DNA from: Sporosarcina luteola
GTDB taxonomy: Bacteria; Bacillota; Bacilli; Bacillales_A; Planococcaceae
Assembly (NCBI RefSeq): GCF_007991495.1
Contig: NZ_BJYL01000002.1
Location: 1 to 59,914, forward strand
Length of the DNA: 59,914 nt
Direction: 5' to 3'
A program made the translations under genes and the position numbers. Shown one piece after another: positions 31,122 to 39,690 of the stretch. Each line of letters begins with the position of its first letter. The first letter of the stretch is position 1. Under the pieces are notes generated by a model. It saw only the letters and a list, made by a program, of their open reading frames with translations. It ran no database searches and had not been told where the DNA came from.

Positions 31122-31499
31122 ATGTTCAAAAAAGCGATACCGTTCGTACTTGTATCTGGTCTCGTCTTGACAGGGTGCAACAACAACAACGACGTTCCGG
31201 ACAATAACGAAACGCCGATGGAAAACTTAGATGACGGATTACGTGATACGACACCACGAGTCAACAACGGTGCAGGTTCGGACATGGATGGCATCAACAA
31301 CGGAAACGATCGGAACAACGGTGTGGACAACGGAATCATCAATGATGGCAACCGTAACAACGGAGACATGAATGGTGACAATACAACGGCACCAAACGAC
31401 GACATCCTAACAGATGACAACACAACAACTCCGAACGACACCGACACCAATCGTGACCGTAAGAACAAAGATGGAACAACTGGAAACAACAACCGCTAA
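31122..31499 (+). CDS. Asn/Asp-rich lipoprotein
   Basis: 125-aa predicted lipoprotein: MFKKAIPFVLVSGLVLTGC gives a clear lipobox, so Cys19 is the lipid anchor. The rest is low-complexity Asn, Asp, Gly and Thr without a recognisable domain and is probably disordered. Secreted or spore-associated roles are possible but unsupported. ATG 31122 follows AAAGGAGGG, which is part of a long hairpin (see the preceding feature). A bidirectional terminator follows. Confidence 0.8.
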   Translation: MFKKAIPFVLVSGLVLTGCNNNNDVPDNNETPMENLDDGLRDTTPRVNNGAGSDMDGINNGNDRNNGVDNGIINDGNRNNGDMNGDNTTAPNDDILTDDNTTTPNDTDTNRDRKNKDGTTGNNNR

Positions 31500-31510
31500 C
31501 CGCAAGCCGA

Positions 31511-31546
31511 ACAAGAAAACCGCCACCCCCCGGCGGTTTTTCTTGT
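31511..31546. terminator. Bidirectional terminator after the lipoprotein gene
   Basis: Stem ACAAGAAAACCGCC / GGCGGTTTTTCTTGT (one bulged base) around a C-rich loop, with A-rich and T-rich flanks that allow termination in both directions. Confidence 0.85.
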
Positions 31547-31599
31547 GTTGGAATCGCGTCGATCGGGTCACCAACGTGCTAGAACTCCCGCGTACGAGT

Positions 31600-31625
31600 A
31601 AAAAAAAGCCGCCATCAAAGGCAGC
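31600..31625 (-). terminator. Terminator after ywpF
   Basis: On the minus strand, GCTGCC pairs with GGCGGC (one G-T pair) around TTTGAT and is followed by eight T residues. It lies just past the ywpF stop codon. Confidence 0.8.
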
Positions 31626-31628
31626 CTC

Positions 31629-32066
31629 TCACTCCAACTCCCGGTCCTTCTTCAACCGTGGACGTTCACGCATATCCGACTCAAAACGCTTCAATAACTC
31701 GTCTCCACTAAGCCCCTCGGTAATCAGTTCCTCCAACAAATGCTCAGCATATTGCGTGCGGGCTCGTTTCAACCGTCCCTTCAGCAAGACTGAAATATGA
31801 TCCCCAATTCGTTCCACAGCATCCACCGCAACACGGAAACCCGCCGGTTCGTTTTCCGGATAGGAAATGACGACGCGCGCTTCCAACAATTCCTCGGACT
31901 CCTTCCAATCTTCAAACAGCTTTTCATGCTGCTGATCGATAAACATCTCAAGAATCCACATCCGGTGGCTATTCTCTTGATTAATAATAATCCCATCAAT
32001 GAGCGGAAAGTCTTGGATCTTTTCATCCGCCAAGATCCCGACCGATATCATTTTAAATGTCTTCAA
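31629..32066 (-). CDS. ywpF: YwpF-like protein
   Basis: About 145-aa conserved Bacillales protein of unknown function. The N-terminus KTFKMISVGI, DGIIINQENSHRMWILEMF and a charged C-terminus fit the YwpF-like family; position next to ssb agrees with B. subtilis. The TTG at 32066 aligns with the family start and follows a GAGGCGGGTGG stretch; longer in-frame starts reach 32105. It is convergent with the lipoprotein gene and divergent from ssb. Confidence 0.75.
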   Translation of the reverse strand: MKTFKMISVGILADEKIQDFPLIDGIIINQENSHRMWILEMFIDQQHEKLFEDWKESEELLEARVVISYPENEPAGFRVAVDAVERIGDHISVLLKGRLKRARTQYAEHLLEELITEGLSGDELLKRFESDMRERPRLKKDRELE

Positions 32067-32331
32067 ACGCGCCACCCGCCTCACTTTTTGCAACAAGTAT
32101 ACCATATCGGCAAAAAAACTTCAGAATCATGACGAACTCGTGTTATTACGGATAAATGAAAGTTTCCAACCGCTTGATGTCCTTGTAGATGGAAATAATA
32201 GGGCCGACAAAATCCTTATTTCATTACACGAAAGAGTTAATAATACCTCCATAATCCAACTATGCGAGTTTGCCAGTTTGGCCGCTCCATTTGTATGATG
32301 AGGGCATCATGGAACGAAAGGAGGGGGACTA

Positions 32332-32790
32332 GTGAACCAAGTTGCACTCGTAGGGCGCATAACTAAAGATCCGATTTTAAGAAGGCTTTCGGAAGGAAGA
32401 TTGCAAACGAGCTTCATCCTAGCCGTAAACCGCAAATTCAAAAACCAGCATGGCGAAGTGGACGCCGACTTCATACTTTGCACGGCTTGGGGGAAAGTTG
32501 CGGAAAACACGGCAAAGCATTGTGGAAAAGGATCTTTAATAGGAGTTGGTGGGCGCATTCAATCGAGAACGTATGAACGGGAAGACAACAGCCGCGTATT
32601 CGTCACCGAAGTAATCGGTGAAGAAATCCGGTTCCTGTCAACGAAACGGAGAAGCAGCGACAACTTGTATGGAGAGCCTGAACAGAATGTGCAACGGACT
32701 GGCGGAAATGAAAGCGGAAGTGAACAGGAAAAAGCGAAGTCGAACTTCCATTTACCGCAGGACGAAAAAGATGGATTACCAATTTTTTGA
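32332..32790 (+). CDS. ssb: Single-stranded DNA-binding protein
   Basis: 152-aa SSB with an N-terminal OB fold (NQVALVGRITKDPILRRL, FILCTAWGKVAENT) and a disordered tail ending DGLPIF, the acidic partner-binding tip. Adjacent ywpF suggests the orthologue of B. subtilis SsbB (YwpH), a competence-related SSB, but the tail with a tip is closer to SsbA-like behaviour. GTG 32332 follows AAAGGAGGGGG. The 265-base upstream gap holds an imperfect AAAA-N5-ATTT motif at 32209, too weak to call a ComK box. Confidence 0.92.
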   Translation: MNQVALVGRITKDPILRRLSEGRLQTSFILAVNRKFKNQHGEVDADFILCTAWGKVAENTAKHCGKGSLIGVGGRIQSRTYEREDNSRVFVTEVIGEEIRFLSTKRRSSDNLYGEPEQNVQRTGGNESGSEQEKAKSNFHLPQDEKDGLPIF

Positions 32791-32914
32791 CCTATCGGGC
32801 AGATACATAAGGATAGGGAAAAACGGGGAAGGGGGACCGGCGGAAAAGCGAATGGTACACAAACTAAATAGTTTTGTGAAATAAAAAAGCTCTACGTTGA
32901 AAAAGGATGATAAA

Positions 32915-33051
32915 AGGCGATCGGATACTAGGCAGGTGGGGATCTGCCCAGTATCCAACGGGGAGCATTGTCACCTTTAGTGGTGGAATGCTTGCTGCAT
33001 AGGGCCAACTGATCTTGGCCGACCAAACACGGCGGGGGTCGCTCCCGCCGT
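32915..33051 (+). ncRNA. Candidate structured RNA of four consecutive hairpins
   Basis: Four strong stems follow one another with short linkers. Stem 1: GGATACT-GGCAG with CTGCC-AGTATCC (32923-32956, one A-C mismatch). Stem 2: AGCATT and CACC with GGTG and AATGCT (32964-32992). Stem 3: GGCCAA with TTGGCC (33003-33020). Stem 4: ACGGCGGG with CCCGCCGT (33029-33051). No T run follows; instead AAGGAGGG and a 53-codon ORF begin nine bases later. I recognise no known riboswitch or small RNA family. It may be the leader of the small ORF. Confidence 0.55.
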
Positions 33052-33071
33052 ATCTATAAGGAGGGAAGTAA

Positions 33072-33233
33072 ATGGAAAATGTCGAAAGGAAAATCATCAG
33101 ACTGGAACTGCAAGTAGGTGAACTGATCCGCATTCTTGCGCACCTGAACGAACGGATAAAAAATATTGAAGAAAAAGAACGCGACGGAAAAATCATCTCG
33201 ATACATAAGCGGCAAGCCACACACCGAATATGA
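33072..33233 (+). CDS. Small coiled-coil protein, 53 aa
   Basis: ATG 33072 follows AAGGAGGGAAGTAA, an excellent ribosome site. The predicted protein has a heptad-like helix (IIRLELQVGELIRILAHLNE, then RIKNIEEKE) and a basic tail; no membrane segment. Function unknown. It is directly downstream of the four-hairpin RNA and convergent with the SNF2 helicase gene, whose terminator lies right at this stop codon. The good ribosome site argues that it is translated. Confidence 0.65.
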   Translation: MENVERKIIRLELQVGELIRILAHLNERIKNIEEKERDGKIISIHKRQATHRI

Positions 33234-33262
33234 AAAACCCCGGCTCCATCACGGAACCAGGG
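33233..33262 (-). terminator. Terminator after the SNF2 helicase gene
   Basis: On the minus strand, CCCTGGTTCC pairs with GGAGCCGGGG (internal mismatch) around GTGAT and is followed by TTTTTC. Confidence 0.85.
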
Positions 33263-33271
33263 TCGACAAAA

Positions 33272-36016
33272 CTATCGTTCAAACGACAACAAATCATCCA
33301 ATTCACGATCCGAAAGCTCCGTAAGCCATTGACTCGATTGAATCAGATCAGCAGAAAGAGCAGCCTTCTCTTCCAACATCTTATCGATCTTCTCTTCAAT
33401 CGTCCCAACGGTCACGAACTTATGGACATGCACGAACTTCGTTTGACCGATGCGGTAAGCACGGTCCGTAGCCTGATTTTCAACCGCAGGATTCCACCAG
33501 CGATCCGCGTGCAGCACATGATTCGCACCCGTCAAATTCAAACCGGTTCCACCAGCCTTCAATGATAAAATGAAAATCGGGAATTCGCCGGCCTGAAACG
33601 CTTCGACCAAATGATCGCGCTGCCCCTTCGGCATGCTGCCAGACAAGAAAGGCACATCGATATCATGCAACTCGCTTAAACATTGACGGATCAATTGCCC
33701 CATTCCGATATACTGCGTAAAAATCAAACATTGTTCGCCATTCGCTGCAATATCTGCAGCCATCGACACGATTCGATTTAATTTCACCGACCGTTCCAGC
33801 ATTTGGTCGGCAGGCGCATGCGGCTCCTTCAAGAAGAGCGAAGGATGATTGCAAAGCTGCTTCAACCGGCTCAACATTTTCAAAATGAGCCCTTTCCGTT
33901 CAAATCCGGTCAGCGTATCCAACTTGAACTTCGTATCCTCTATAAAGCTTTCATAGAGCGCTGCCTGCTCGGTCGTCAGCGGACAATACTCATTCTGTTC
34001 AAGTTTTTTCGGCAAATTCAACTGCAAATCGGGATCGTTTTTCGTGCGCCGCAACAAGAAAGGCCGGATTTTCGCACGCAGCTTCCGCTTTTCAAGTTCC
34101 GAATCATCCCGCTCAATCGGAATGATGAATTGATCTGTAAACGTCCGGAAGCTTCCGAAATACCCTTTATGGATAAAGTCGAAAATCGCCCAAAGCTCCG
34201 ACAACCGGTTCTCGATTGGCGTCCCCGTCAACGCAATCTGATGGTCGCCATGCAATTTGCGAATCGCACGCGACTGCTTCGTCTGCATGTTCTTAATGTT
34301 TTGCGCTTCATCGAGCGTGATGCTCGCAAACACTGTCCCGCCTAGCGTCTCATCGTCTTGAGTCGCAGTGCCATATGTCGTCAAAATGACATCCGGTTTT
34401 CGTTCCGCCACGAGCCGATCGAACTCTTCATCCTTCGCACGTGACGGCCCATAATGTGTATGCACGATGAGCGACGGCGCAAACCGCTCAATCTCCTTCT
34501 GCCAGTTGCCAAGCACACTCGTCGGGCAAATGATCAAAGAAGGGGCATCCGTTTCAGGGCGTGCATGGACATTCAATAAATACGAAATGAGCTGCACCGT
34601 CTTCCCGAGACCCATATCATCGGCTAAACAAGCGCCAAAACGATACTCGCGCATGAAAACGAGCCAATTATAGCCCTCAATCTGATACGGACGAAGCTCA
34701 GCCTTCAATGCGGCAGGCACTCCTGCGTCAGGCAAACCGTGTTTATTCGCTACCATATCAACATATTCACGCAATGATTGCTGCATTGAAAAAGCGAGCA
34801 ACGGATCATCGGCCTCATCATCATCCTCGACCGGGACGATCTCCTCAGGAATCTCCTGGAACAACAGATCCTTCACCGTCCACTCGCCCGCATCCGCCTG
34901 CTCCATCAGCTCGCGGATCCGCTTCAGCCAAAGTGGATCGATATGGAACCATTCATCACCTGAACGAATATACTCACGATTCTCGTCAACCAACTTCCGG
35001 AACGAATCCTGATCGATGTCTTTGCCGGCAAGCGAAAAGTTCCAATCGAAAGAGAGTACTTCATCCAAGCCTGCCGCCGAACGATACGACTGCACACTCG
35101 CATTCGTCCGGACGCGCATCTTCGACTCCGTCACCGACTTCAACCATGCCGGCAAAATGACGGAATAACCGAACGACTGAAACACAGGGAGATCCTCCTG
35201 AATGAACATACGAACTTCAGGATCAGACATCGGCATCGACAAAAAGCGATTACCCGGATCAATCTCCACCGAACGCAGGAAAGACGCCATTTCAGACTGC
35301 TTTTCACGGATTTCATCAGCAAACTCTTTCCACTTCGCTGGCAAAGCATCCGCCATATCGGCATTCAATTTCCGGACAGCTGGCGTCCAATGTGCCCCGC
35401 GCTCACTCACAACAACCGTCTCAAGCAACCACTCCGTATCCGTCTCGGCATCCGGCTCGGTCAGACGGAAAGCGACCCGGACAGGCATATTCGTCACAGT
35501 TTCACCCGGCCACCCGAATTTTCGCAAATGCGGCAACAGCGCCGGCAACTGTTCGAACCGGATAGCAGAAGCCTCGATCTTTTCACGAATCGCATCATGG
35601 AGAATCATCGAAGAAAGGGCAGAAATCCCGATTTTCTCCTCGTCAAATCGGATCATCCCTGCGTCCAACTCTGCATGCTGCCAGAAGTCAGGTTCATTCC
35701 AAACCTTCGCTGCCTCCTGCAACGCGGCCAGATGCGCTTCATCATCCGATGTCCGTCCGCTGAATGAAGCGAAAGGATGCGTCTTGCCTGTAAACAATTG
35801 CAGGAAATCATTCGTTTTCAAATGGACAGCATTTTCATCCGTCACCGACAGCAACCCATACAACGCCTGTTCATTGTTGAAATACAGGAAAGAGGAAAGC
35901 CTGTCGGGGGGAACCGTCCTGCCGGAAGCGTCCGTCGCAGAAACCTTATAACCGCCAGCTTCATTCCGGTCGATTGCCAATTGGAAGAGAAGATTCAAAG
36001 CATCCGTTTTCGTCAT
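33272..36016 (-). CDS. ywqA: SNF2-family helicase (YwqA type)
   Basis: 914-aa SWI2/SNF2 ATPase. The C-terminal half has all helicase motifs: DDMGLGKTVQLISYL (Walker A), TLDEAQNIKN (DExx), LTGTPIENRLSELW, LSLKAGGTGLNL and RAYRIGQTKFVHVHKF. The N-terminal half is a bacterial SNF2-associated region. Such proteins translocate on duplex DNA and remodel protein-DNA complexes; the bacterial role is not well defined, though RapA-like functions are known. Start ATG at 36016 overlaps the stop of the SWIM-protein gene by four bases, so both are produced together, as for B. subtilis ywqA-ywqB. Confidence 0.94.
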   Translation of the reverse strand: MTKTDALNLLFQLAIDRNEAGGYKVSATDASGRTVPPDRLSSFLYFNNEQALYGLLSVTDENAVHLKTNDFLQLFTGKTHPFASFSGRTSDDEAHLAALQEAAKVWNEPDFWQHAELDAGMIRFDEEKIGISALSSMILHDAIREKIEASAIRFEQLPALLPHLRKFGWPGETVTNMPVRVAFRLTEPDAETDTEWLLETVVVSERGAHWTPAVRKLNADMADALPAKWKEFADEIREKQSEMASFLRSVEIDPGNRFLSMPMSDPEVRMFIQEDLPVFQSFGYSVILPAWLKSVTESKMRVRTNASVQSYRSAAGLDEVLSFDWNFSLAGKDIDQDSFRKLVDENREYIRSGDEWFHIDPLWLKRIRELMEQADAGEWTVKDLLFQEIPEEIVPVEDDDEADDPLLAFSMQQSLREYVDMVANKHGLPDAGVPAALKAELRPYQIEGYNWLVFMREYRFGACLADDMGLGKTVQLISYLLNVHARPETDAPSLIICPTSVLGNWQKEIERFAPSLIVHTHYGPSRAKDEEFDRLVAERKPDVILTTYGTATQDDETLGGTVFASITLDEAQNIKNMQTKQSRAIRKLHGDHQIALTGTPIENRLSELWAIFDFIHKGYFGSFRTFTDQFIIPIERDDSELEKRKLRAKIRPFLLRRTKNDPDLQLNLPKKLEQNEYCPLTTEQAALYESFIEDTKFKLDTLTGFERKGLILKMLSRLKQLCNHPSLFLKEPHAPADQMLERSVKLNRIVSMAADIAANGEQCLIFTQYIGMGQLIRQCLSELHDIDVPFLSGSMPKGQRDHLVEAFQAGEFPIFILSLKAGGTGLNLTGANHVLHADRWWNPAVENQATDRAYRIGQTKFVHVHKFVTVGTIEEKIDKMLEEKAALSADLIQSSQWLTELSDRELDDLLSFER

Positions 36017-37593
36017 AGATTCAAATTCCCCTTTTCCATTTCTTCGGACAACGCGCGAAGCCTTTTATATTGCTCGCGAACCGTGTCGATGTACCGATTC
36101 CAGAAATCGGCTTTTCCGCTCTTTTTCGCCCCTGTCTTCATATTCTTGAACAATCTGACGGCGCGGCGGTAGCTATGTCTGTTCTTCTCCTGGATGAACC
36201 GCATCGCGTACGTATGGAGCAGCGGCATGACGGAAGCGGGGTCATTCGCTAAAACGAATTTCAATGTATCCGGCTCGATCCCATCATACGGAATATTGAA
36301 CCGATGCATAAGGGCAGCCCATTCAGCGAAGCGTTCGCGTTCAATAAGGAAATCGCCGAATGCACTCACACCCGCTTCTCCGTACAGCATGAACAGCTCC
36401 TCCCGCCGCTCTTCCGGGAACTCAGCTTCTTCCAGCAAGCCATCGATTTTCCGGATGAAATGATATGTTTCATTCGAAGAATTGATATTGGCAAAGTATC
36501 CGCCGATATGAGGGAAAATCGTATCCATAATAACGTACAACGAATCGGTATCTTCGAGCTCTGCAGCGTGATCAGCAAGCGGCAGCCAATAATCGACATG
36601 CTCGCCGCCCGTCTTGTCCGCAATCTTTTGAAGCGCTTCCTCATCGCCATGCGTCAAATAGAAGAAAGCCGCAAAATATGGGGCATCTGCTTTGTCCTCG
36701 TCGAGCAGGGTTGCCATCTCTCTCTCCCGCTCAGCATCTTTCGGGTACAGCAAGTCCCACATGATCGAATAGATTTCAAGCCTGGCCGGGAACAACCCAT
36801 CATGATGTAGAACAAGTTCACGGGCATTCGTTTTCAATGACGCATAAAAAACATCCGTTTCAAACAACCGCGGATTCTTCCCAAGCGTATGGACGTGATT
36901 GCGCAATTTACTCACCTGATCATTGATCCACATCTTCACTTGCCATTCACGGTACGTGAAATGATTTTGCAATTCCAAATGCGCATAAAGATATGTCCAT
37001 GCGGCATCGAGTAAATGCAACCGGTAAAACAGCTCAAACAGCGGCTTCCATTCATATTCAAAAGGGGATAGCGGAATCATCTTCTGATCCAACAAAGAAC
37101 TTTCATGCAAAAACACATTTGGACTTTCACTTGGGTTCATATCTCGCAGCGGCGCCGTCAGTCTGTACAACACCTGATTCCACGCCTCCGGAGTCCGCTC
37201 CGATATGGTCAGCGCCATCTGTTCGACCTCCCTCCGCTGCCAATTATGCATCCACTCCGTTAAGGAATTGAATTGGGAATAAAGATAGAAGACAACCGCC
37301 ATCTTATGAACGCACCACTCATTTTCATCACAAGTACAAGACACGTCCATCTCTGGAAAAGTCAGCTTCACAACATTCTCCACAGTTCCATCGGCCAGCG
37401 ACACCTCAAACGTGGACCCATCCGCCGAACACCAATAGTGAAACAAGGACCCTTTCCGGACAATGGACACGGCTTTCCGAACAACAACGACCTCTTCCTG
37501 TACATCCGGCCGGAAAGAATGCTCAATCATATTCATAAATTCATCTATTTCACGCTCATGCAAATAAGAAACACGTTCCACAGTCATGTGCAT
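36013..37593 (-). CDS. ywqB: SWIM zinc-finger protein (YwqB type)
   Basis: 526-aa protein with one SWIM zinc finger near the N-terminus: SCTCDENEWCVHKMAVVFYL holds the C-x-C and C-x-H ligands. The remainder is helical and TPR-like without known catalytic motifs. SWIM proteins with SNF2 partners are thought to bind DNA or proteins and target the ATPase. ATG 37593 follows AGGGAGTGAGCG; a second ATG two codons later is possible. First gene of a two-gene minus-strand unit. Confidence 0.9.
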   Translation of the reverse strand: MHMTVERVSYLHEREIDEFMNMIEHSFRPDVQEEVVVVRKAVSIVRKGSLFHYWCSADGSTFEVSLADGTVENVVKLTFPEMDVSCTCDENEWCVHKMAVVFYLYSQFNSLTEWMHNWQRREVEQMALTISERTPEAWNQVLYRLTAPLRDMNPSESPNVFLHESSLLDQKMIPLSPFEYEWKPLFELFYRLHLLDAAWTYLYAHLELQNHFTYREWQVKMWINDQVSKLRNHVHTLGKNPRLFETDVFYASLKTNARELVLHHDGLFPARLEIYSIMWDLLYPKDAEREREMATLLDEDKADAPYFAAFFYLTHGDEEALQKIADKTGGEHVDYWLPLADHAAELEDTDSLYVIMDTIFPHIGGYFANINSSNETYHFIRKIDGLLEEAEFPEERREELFMLYGEAGVSAFGDFLIERERFAEWAALMHRFNIPYDGIEPDTLKFVLANDPASVMPLLHTYAMRFIQEKNRHSYRRAVRLFKNMKTGAKKSGKADFWNRYIDTVREQYKRLRALSEEMEKGNLNL

Positions 37594-37714
37594 TCGCTCA
37601 CTCCCTAAAATAAAGCATTCCCTTCATTATAAAGGTTTAAGACCACAACCGTAAACGCTTTTATCCCAAACATCTAATACGAGCACTTACATTCACAAAA
37701 AAGGAGGAAATCAA

Positions 37715-38032
37715 GTGGAAACATTAATCATACATATCCCACAACTCTATGAAAAACGTCATCTATTTAATGAAAACATGAAAAGAAACGCAGCATGGGG
37801 AACAATCCATGAAAAAAATAATAGCGGAGGATTCATCGCACCGGAAACATTTTTGACGAGCGATCGCAAAGTGCTCATCGCTAATTATAAATTAGATGAA
37901 TTGACAGTTCTCATGGATGGGAAAGGGAAAATCATTCAACAGTTACTAGAAAATCAAATCGACTTCGAGCCACGGGAAATAGCATTTTTGACAGAACGTC
38001 CCGACAAAAGCCAATCGCCTACCCGCACGTAA
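37715..38032 (+). CDS. Conserved hypothetical protein, 105 aa
   Basis: Soluble protein with a short beta-rich core (VLIANYKLDELTVLMDGKGK) and no family I recognise. GTG 37715 follows AAAAAAGGAGG, so translation is likely. It is divergent from ywqB; the shared gap should contain both promoters. Function unknown. Confidence 0.7.
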   Translation: METLIIHIPQLYEKRHLFNENMKRNAAWGTIHEKNNSGGFIAPETFLTSDRKVLIANYKLDELTVLMDGKGKIIQQLLENQIDFEPREIAFLTERPDKSQSPTRT

Positions 38033-38074
38033 AGCATTTATTTCAGTCTCATTGAATATGCTAGAAACAAATCA

Positions 38075-38104
38075 TTCACAAAATCGCCACAACTGTGATA
38101 GAAT
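38075..38104 (+). promoter_or_regulatory. Probable promoter of the IDEAL-domain gene
   Basis: TTCACA (38075-38080), 18-base spacer, and an extended -10 TGATAGAAT ending at 38104. It lies about 40 bases before the start codon. Confidence 0.6.
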
Positions 38105-38142
38105 AATAATAATCGGAATATTCAATGACGGAGGGATAGAAA

Positions 38143-38586
38143 ATGCTTTCTGTTCAACGTATGACGCCGTTTTTCACTAGCCAGGAGGATTTCCGTCTAC
38201 GTCTCGTGTTCGCCTATCAATATTTCTCTATTATTAAAGGCGGTGAAGTATATCAATTCGTACCATCCGAAGGGAAAGAAATCGTCGTCAACATGAAAAG
38301 CCTGCAAGTCGAAAACTTAGGCGAAGTATTCGTTTTTCAACGAGGCAGCCGATTCATCCGATTGCCACTGTACCAGCTGCTCCTCATCTCGGATCTTCAC
38401 TTACACCTATCGACAATCCTCGAAGGCACATTAAACATTAAAATCGAAATGCCCGAAGCTGTCACCGAGGAAGCCGGCAAAATGATTGAACAGATGGAAG
38501 CCCATCACAAACTGCGCATGATCGACTATGCGCTCGAAACTAACAACCGAAGCTTATTCACTCAACTGACGGAAGGAATGCAATAA
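38143..38586 (+). CDS. IDEAL-domain protein
   Basis: 147-aa protein ending in an IDEAL domain (RMIDYALETNNRSLFTQLTE), a short helical module found in small Bacillales regulators. The N-terminal part (FAYQYFSIIKGGEVYQF) is a compact beta-rich region. It is probably a cytosolic protein-interaction factor; the partner is unknown. ATG 38143 follows GACGGAGGG. A strong terminator follows. Confidence 0.8.
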   Translation: MLSVQRMTPFFTSQEDFRLRLVFAYQYFSIIKGGEVYQFVPSEGKEIVVNMKSLQVENLGEVFVFQRGSRFIRLPLYQLLLISDLHLHLSTILEGTLNIKIEMPEAVTEEAGKMIEQMEAHHKLRMIDYALETNNRSLFTQLTEGMQ

Positions 38587-38606
38587 CATTGAATAACTCA
38601 TGAAAA

Positions 38607-38643
38607 AACACTTATCGTTCCAGAATAAACGATAAGTGTTTTT
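38607..38643 (+). terminator. Terminator after the IDEAL-domain gene
   Basis: Perfect 13-bp stem AACACTTATCGTT / AACGATAAGTGTT with loop CCAGAATA, followed by T residues. Confidence 0.9.
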
Positions 38644-38707
38644 ATATTGGAAAAACAGTAAGTTTCCATGAAAGAATAAGAGGGTATAGATAGCTTGCTT
38701 GCTAGGT

Positions 38708-38809
38708 TCAACTAGTAAAAAAATGCAATGCAAGTACGAATATAGTGGAACCGGTTAATCCAAACAAGAAATCTGTCATAGTAAATCGATGTTTTTCATC
38801 ATGATTCAT
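38708..38809 (-). CDS. Small membrane protein, 33 aa
   Basis: Minus-strand ORF starting at ATG 38809, nine bases after AAAGGAG. The product has a charged start MNHDEKHRFTM and one membrane helix (FLFGLTGSTIFVLALHFF). A longer in-frame start at 38902 has no ribosome site. It stands alone in the 417-base gap between two plus-strand genes. No family was recognised. Confidence 0.5.
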   Translation of the reverse strand: MNHDEKHRFTMTDFLFGLTGSTIFVLALHFFTS

Positions 38810-39003
38810 TAAAATCCGCTCCTTTGTCGATTTCCCGGGAAATACGTCTAGTTGGAAATGAAAAATTCTACAAATAGTTTGGCCAAATTCTCCAATTTTC
38901 ATACATAGACCATCTAGTAAGAATTGATAATTTTGCGAGATTTGATAAAGTAGAGTCTACGGGCCCAAAATAAGGCACTTCATTAGCAGAAAGGATTGTC
39001 GCC

Positions 39004-39690
39004 ATGTTCTTTGACTACAGGTTTTGGCATTATTTGACGAGGCCATTCGAACTCGCCACCCATTTACAAACCGGAACGATGCGGAACTTTCATAAAAGGC
39101 TGTACATCGTTTTCCTCACAGGAATTATCCTGTTCGCCATAAGAAACAGCTGGGGAATGAACACCGAAGCAATTACGGCATTGATGACGACAATGACAAC
39201 GACGGACTACATCATTGCTCGATTCGCTTCTTTAGCCGGCACGATTATCTGGTCAATCATATACATAGCCTTTCATATTTTCGGGGTTGCCATCATCCTT
39301 TCGTGGATAACGAAAATTCCATCCCGGCAATTCGTCCCCCTGCAAGTGCTCATGACGGGCATTCTGCTTATGGAAAAAGCGGTCATCTTTATCGTTTTCG
39401 CAATAAAAGGCGAATCTGTCAGCCTTTCATTTTTATCATTCGGCCCGCTTGCCGTCACGGTCATGGAGAATTGGTATTTAATCTTATTCCTGAACCAACT
39501 AACAATTACAAGCGCACTCATCATCACTTTGCAATACCGATTCATCCGTGGATTCATAGCTGACGGAAAATGGCGCGAACAACTTTGGATGCTCATTGGG
39601 GTGCATGTCGCAATGGCCCTTATCACAGCTGCCGTCGCCTACATTCCGTTCGACGCAATCCTCAATTCACTTTTCGGAGGTGGCTTCTAG
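39004..39690 (+). CDS. Multi-pass membrane protein of unknown function
   Basis: 228-aa protein with about five hydrophobic segments (for example LYIVFLTGIILFAI, IIWSIIYIAFHIFGVAIIL and MLIGVHVAMALITAAVAYI). Topology is reminiscent of Yip1-type proteins but I see no decisive motif. ATG 39004 follows AGAAAGGATTG. Its stop codon is immediately followed by the start of the HlyD-like gene, so both probably form one membrane assembly. Confidence 0.75.
   Translation: MFFDYRFWHYLTRPFELATHLQTGTMRNFHKRLYIVFLTGIILFAIRNSWGMNTEAITALMTTMTTTDYIIARFASLAGTIIWSIIYIAFHIFGVAIILSWITKIPSRQFVPLQVLMTGILLMEKAVIFIVFAIKGESVSLSFLSFGPLAVTVMENWYLILFLNQLTITSALIITLQYRFIRGFIADGKWREQLWMLIGVHVAMALITAAVAYIPFDAILNSLFGGGF

Noticed and set aside
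32200..32245. ComK boxes upstream of ssb
   Set aside because: One half matches AAAA-N5-ATTT but the second half at the right spacing has several mismatches. Too weak to list.
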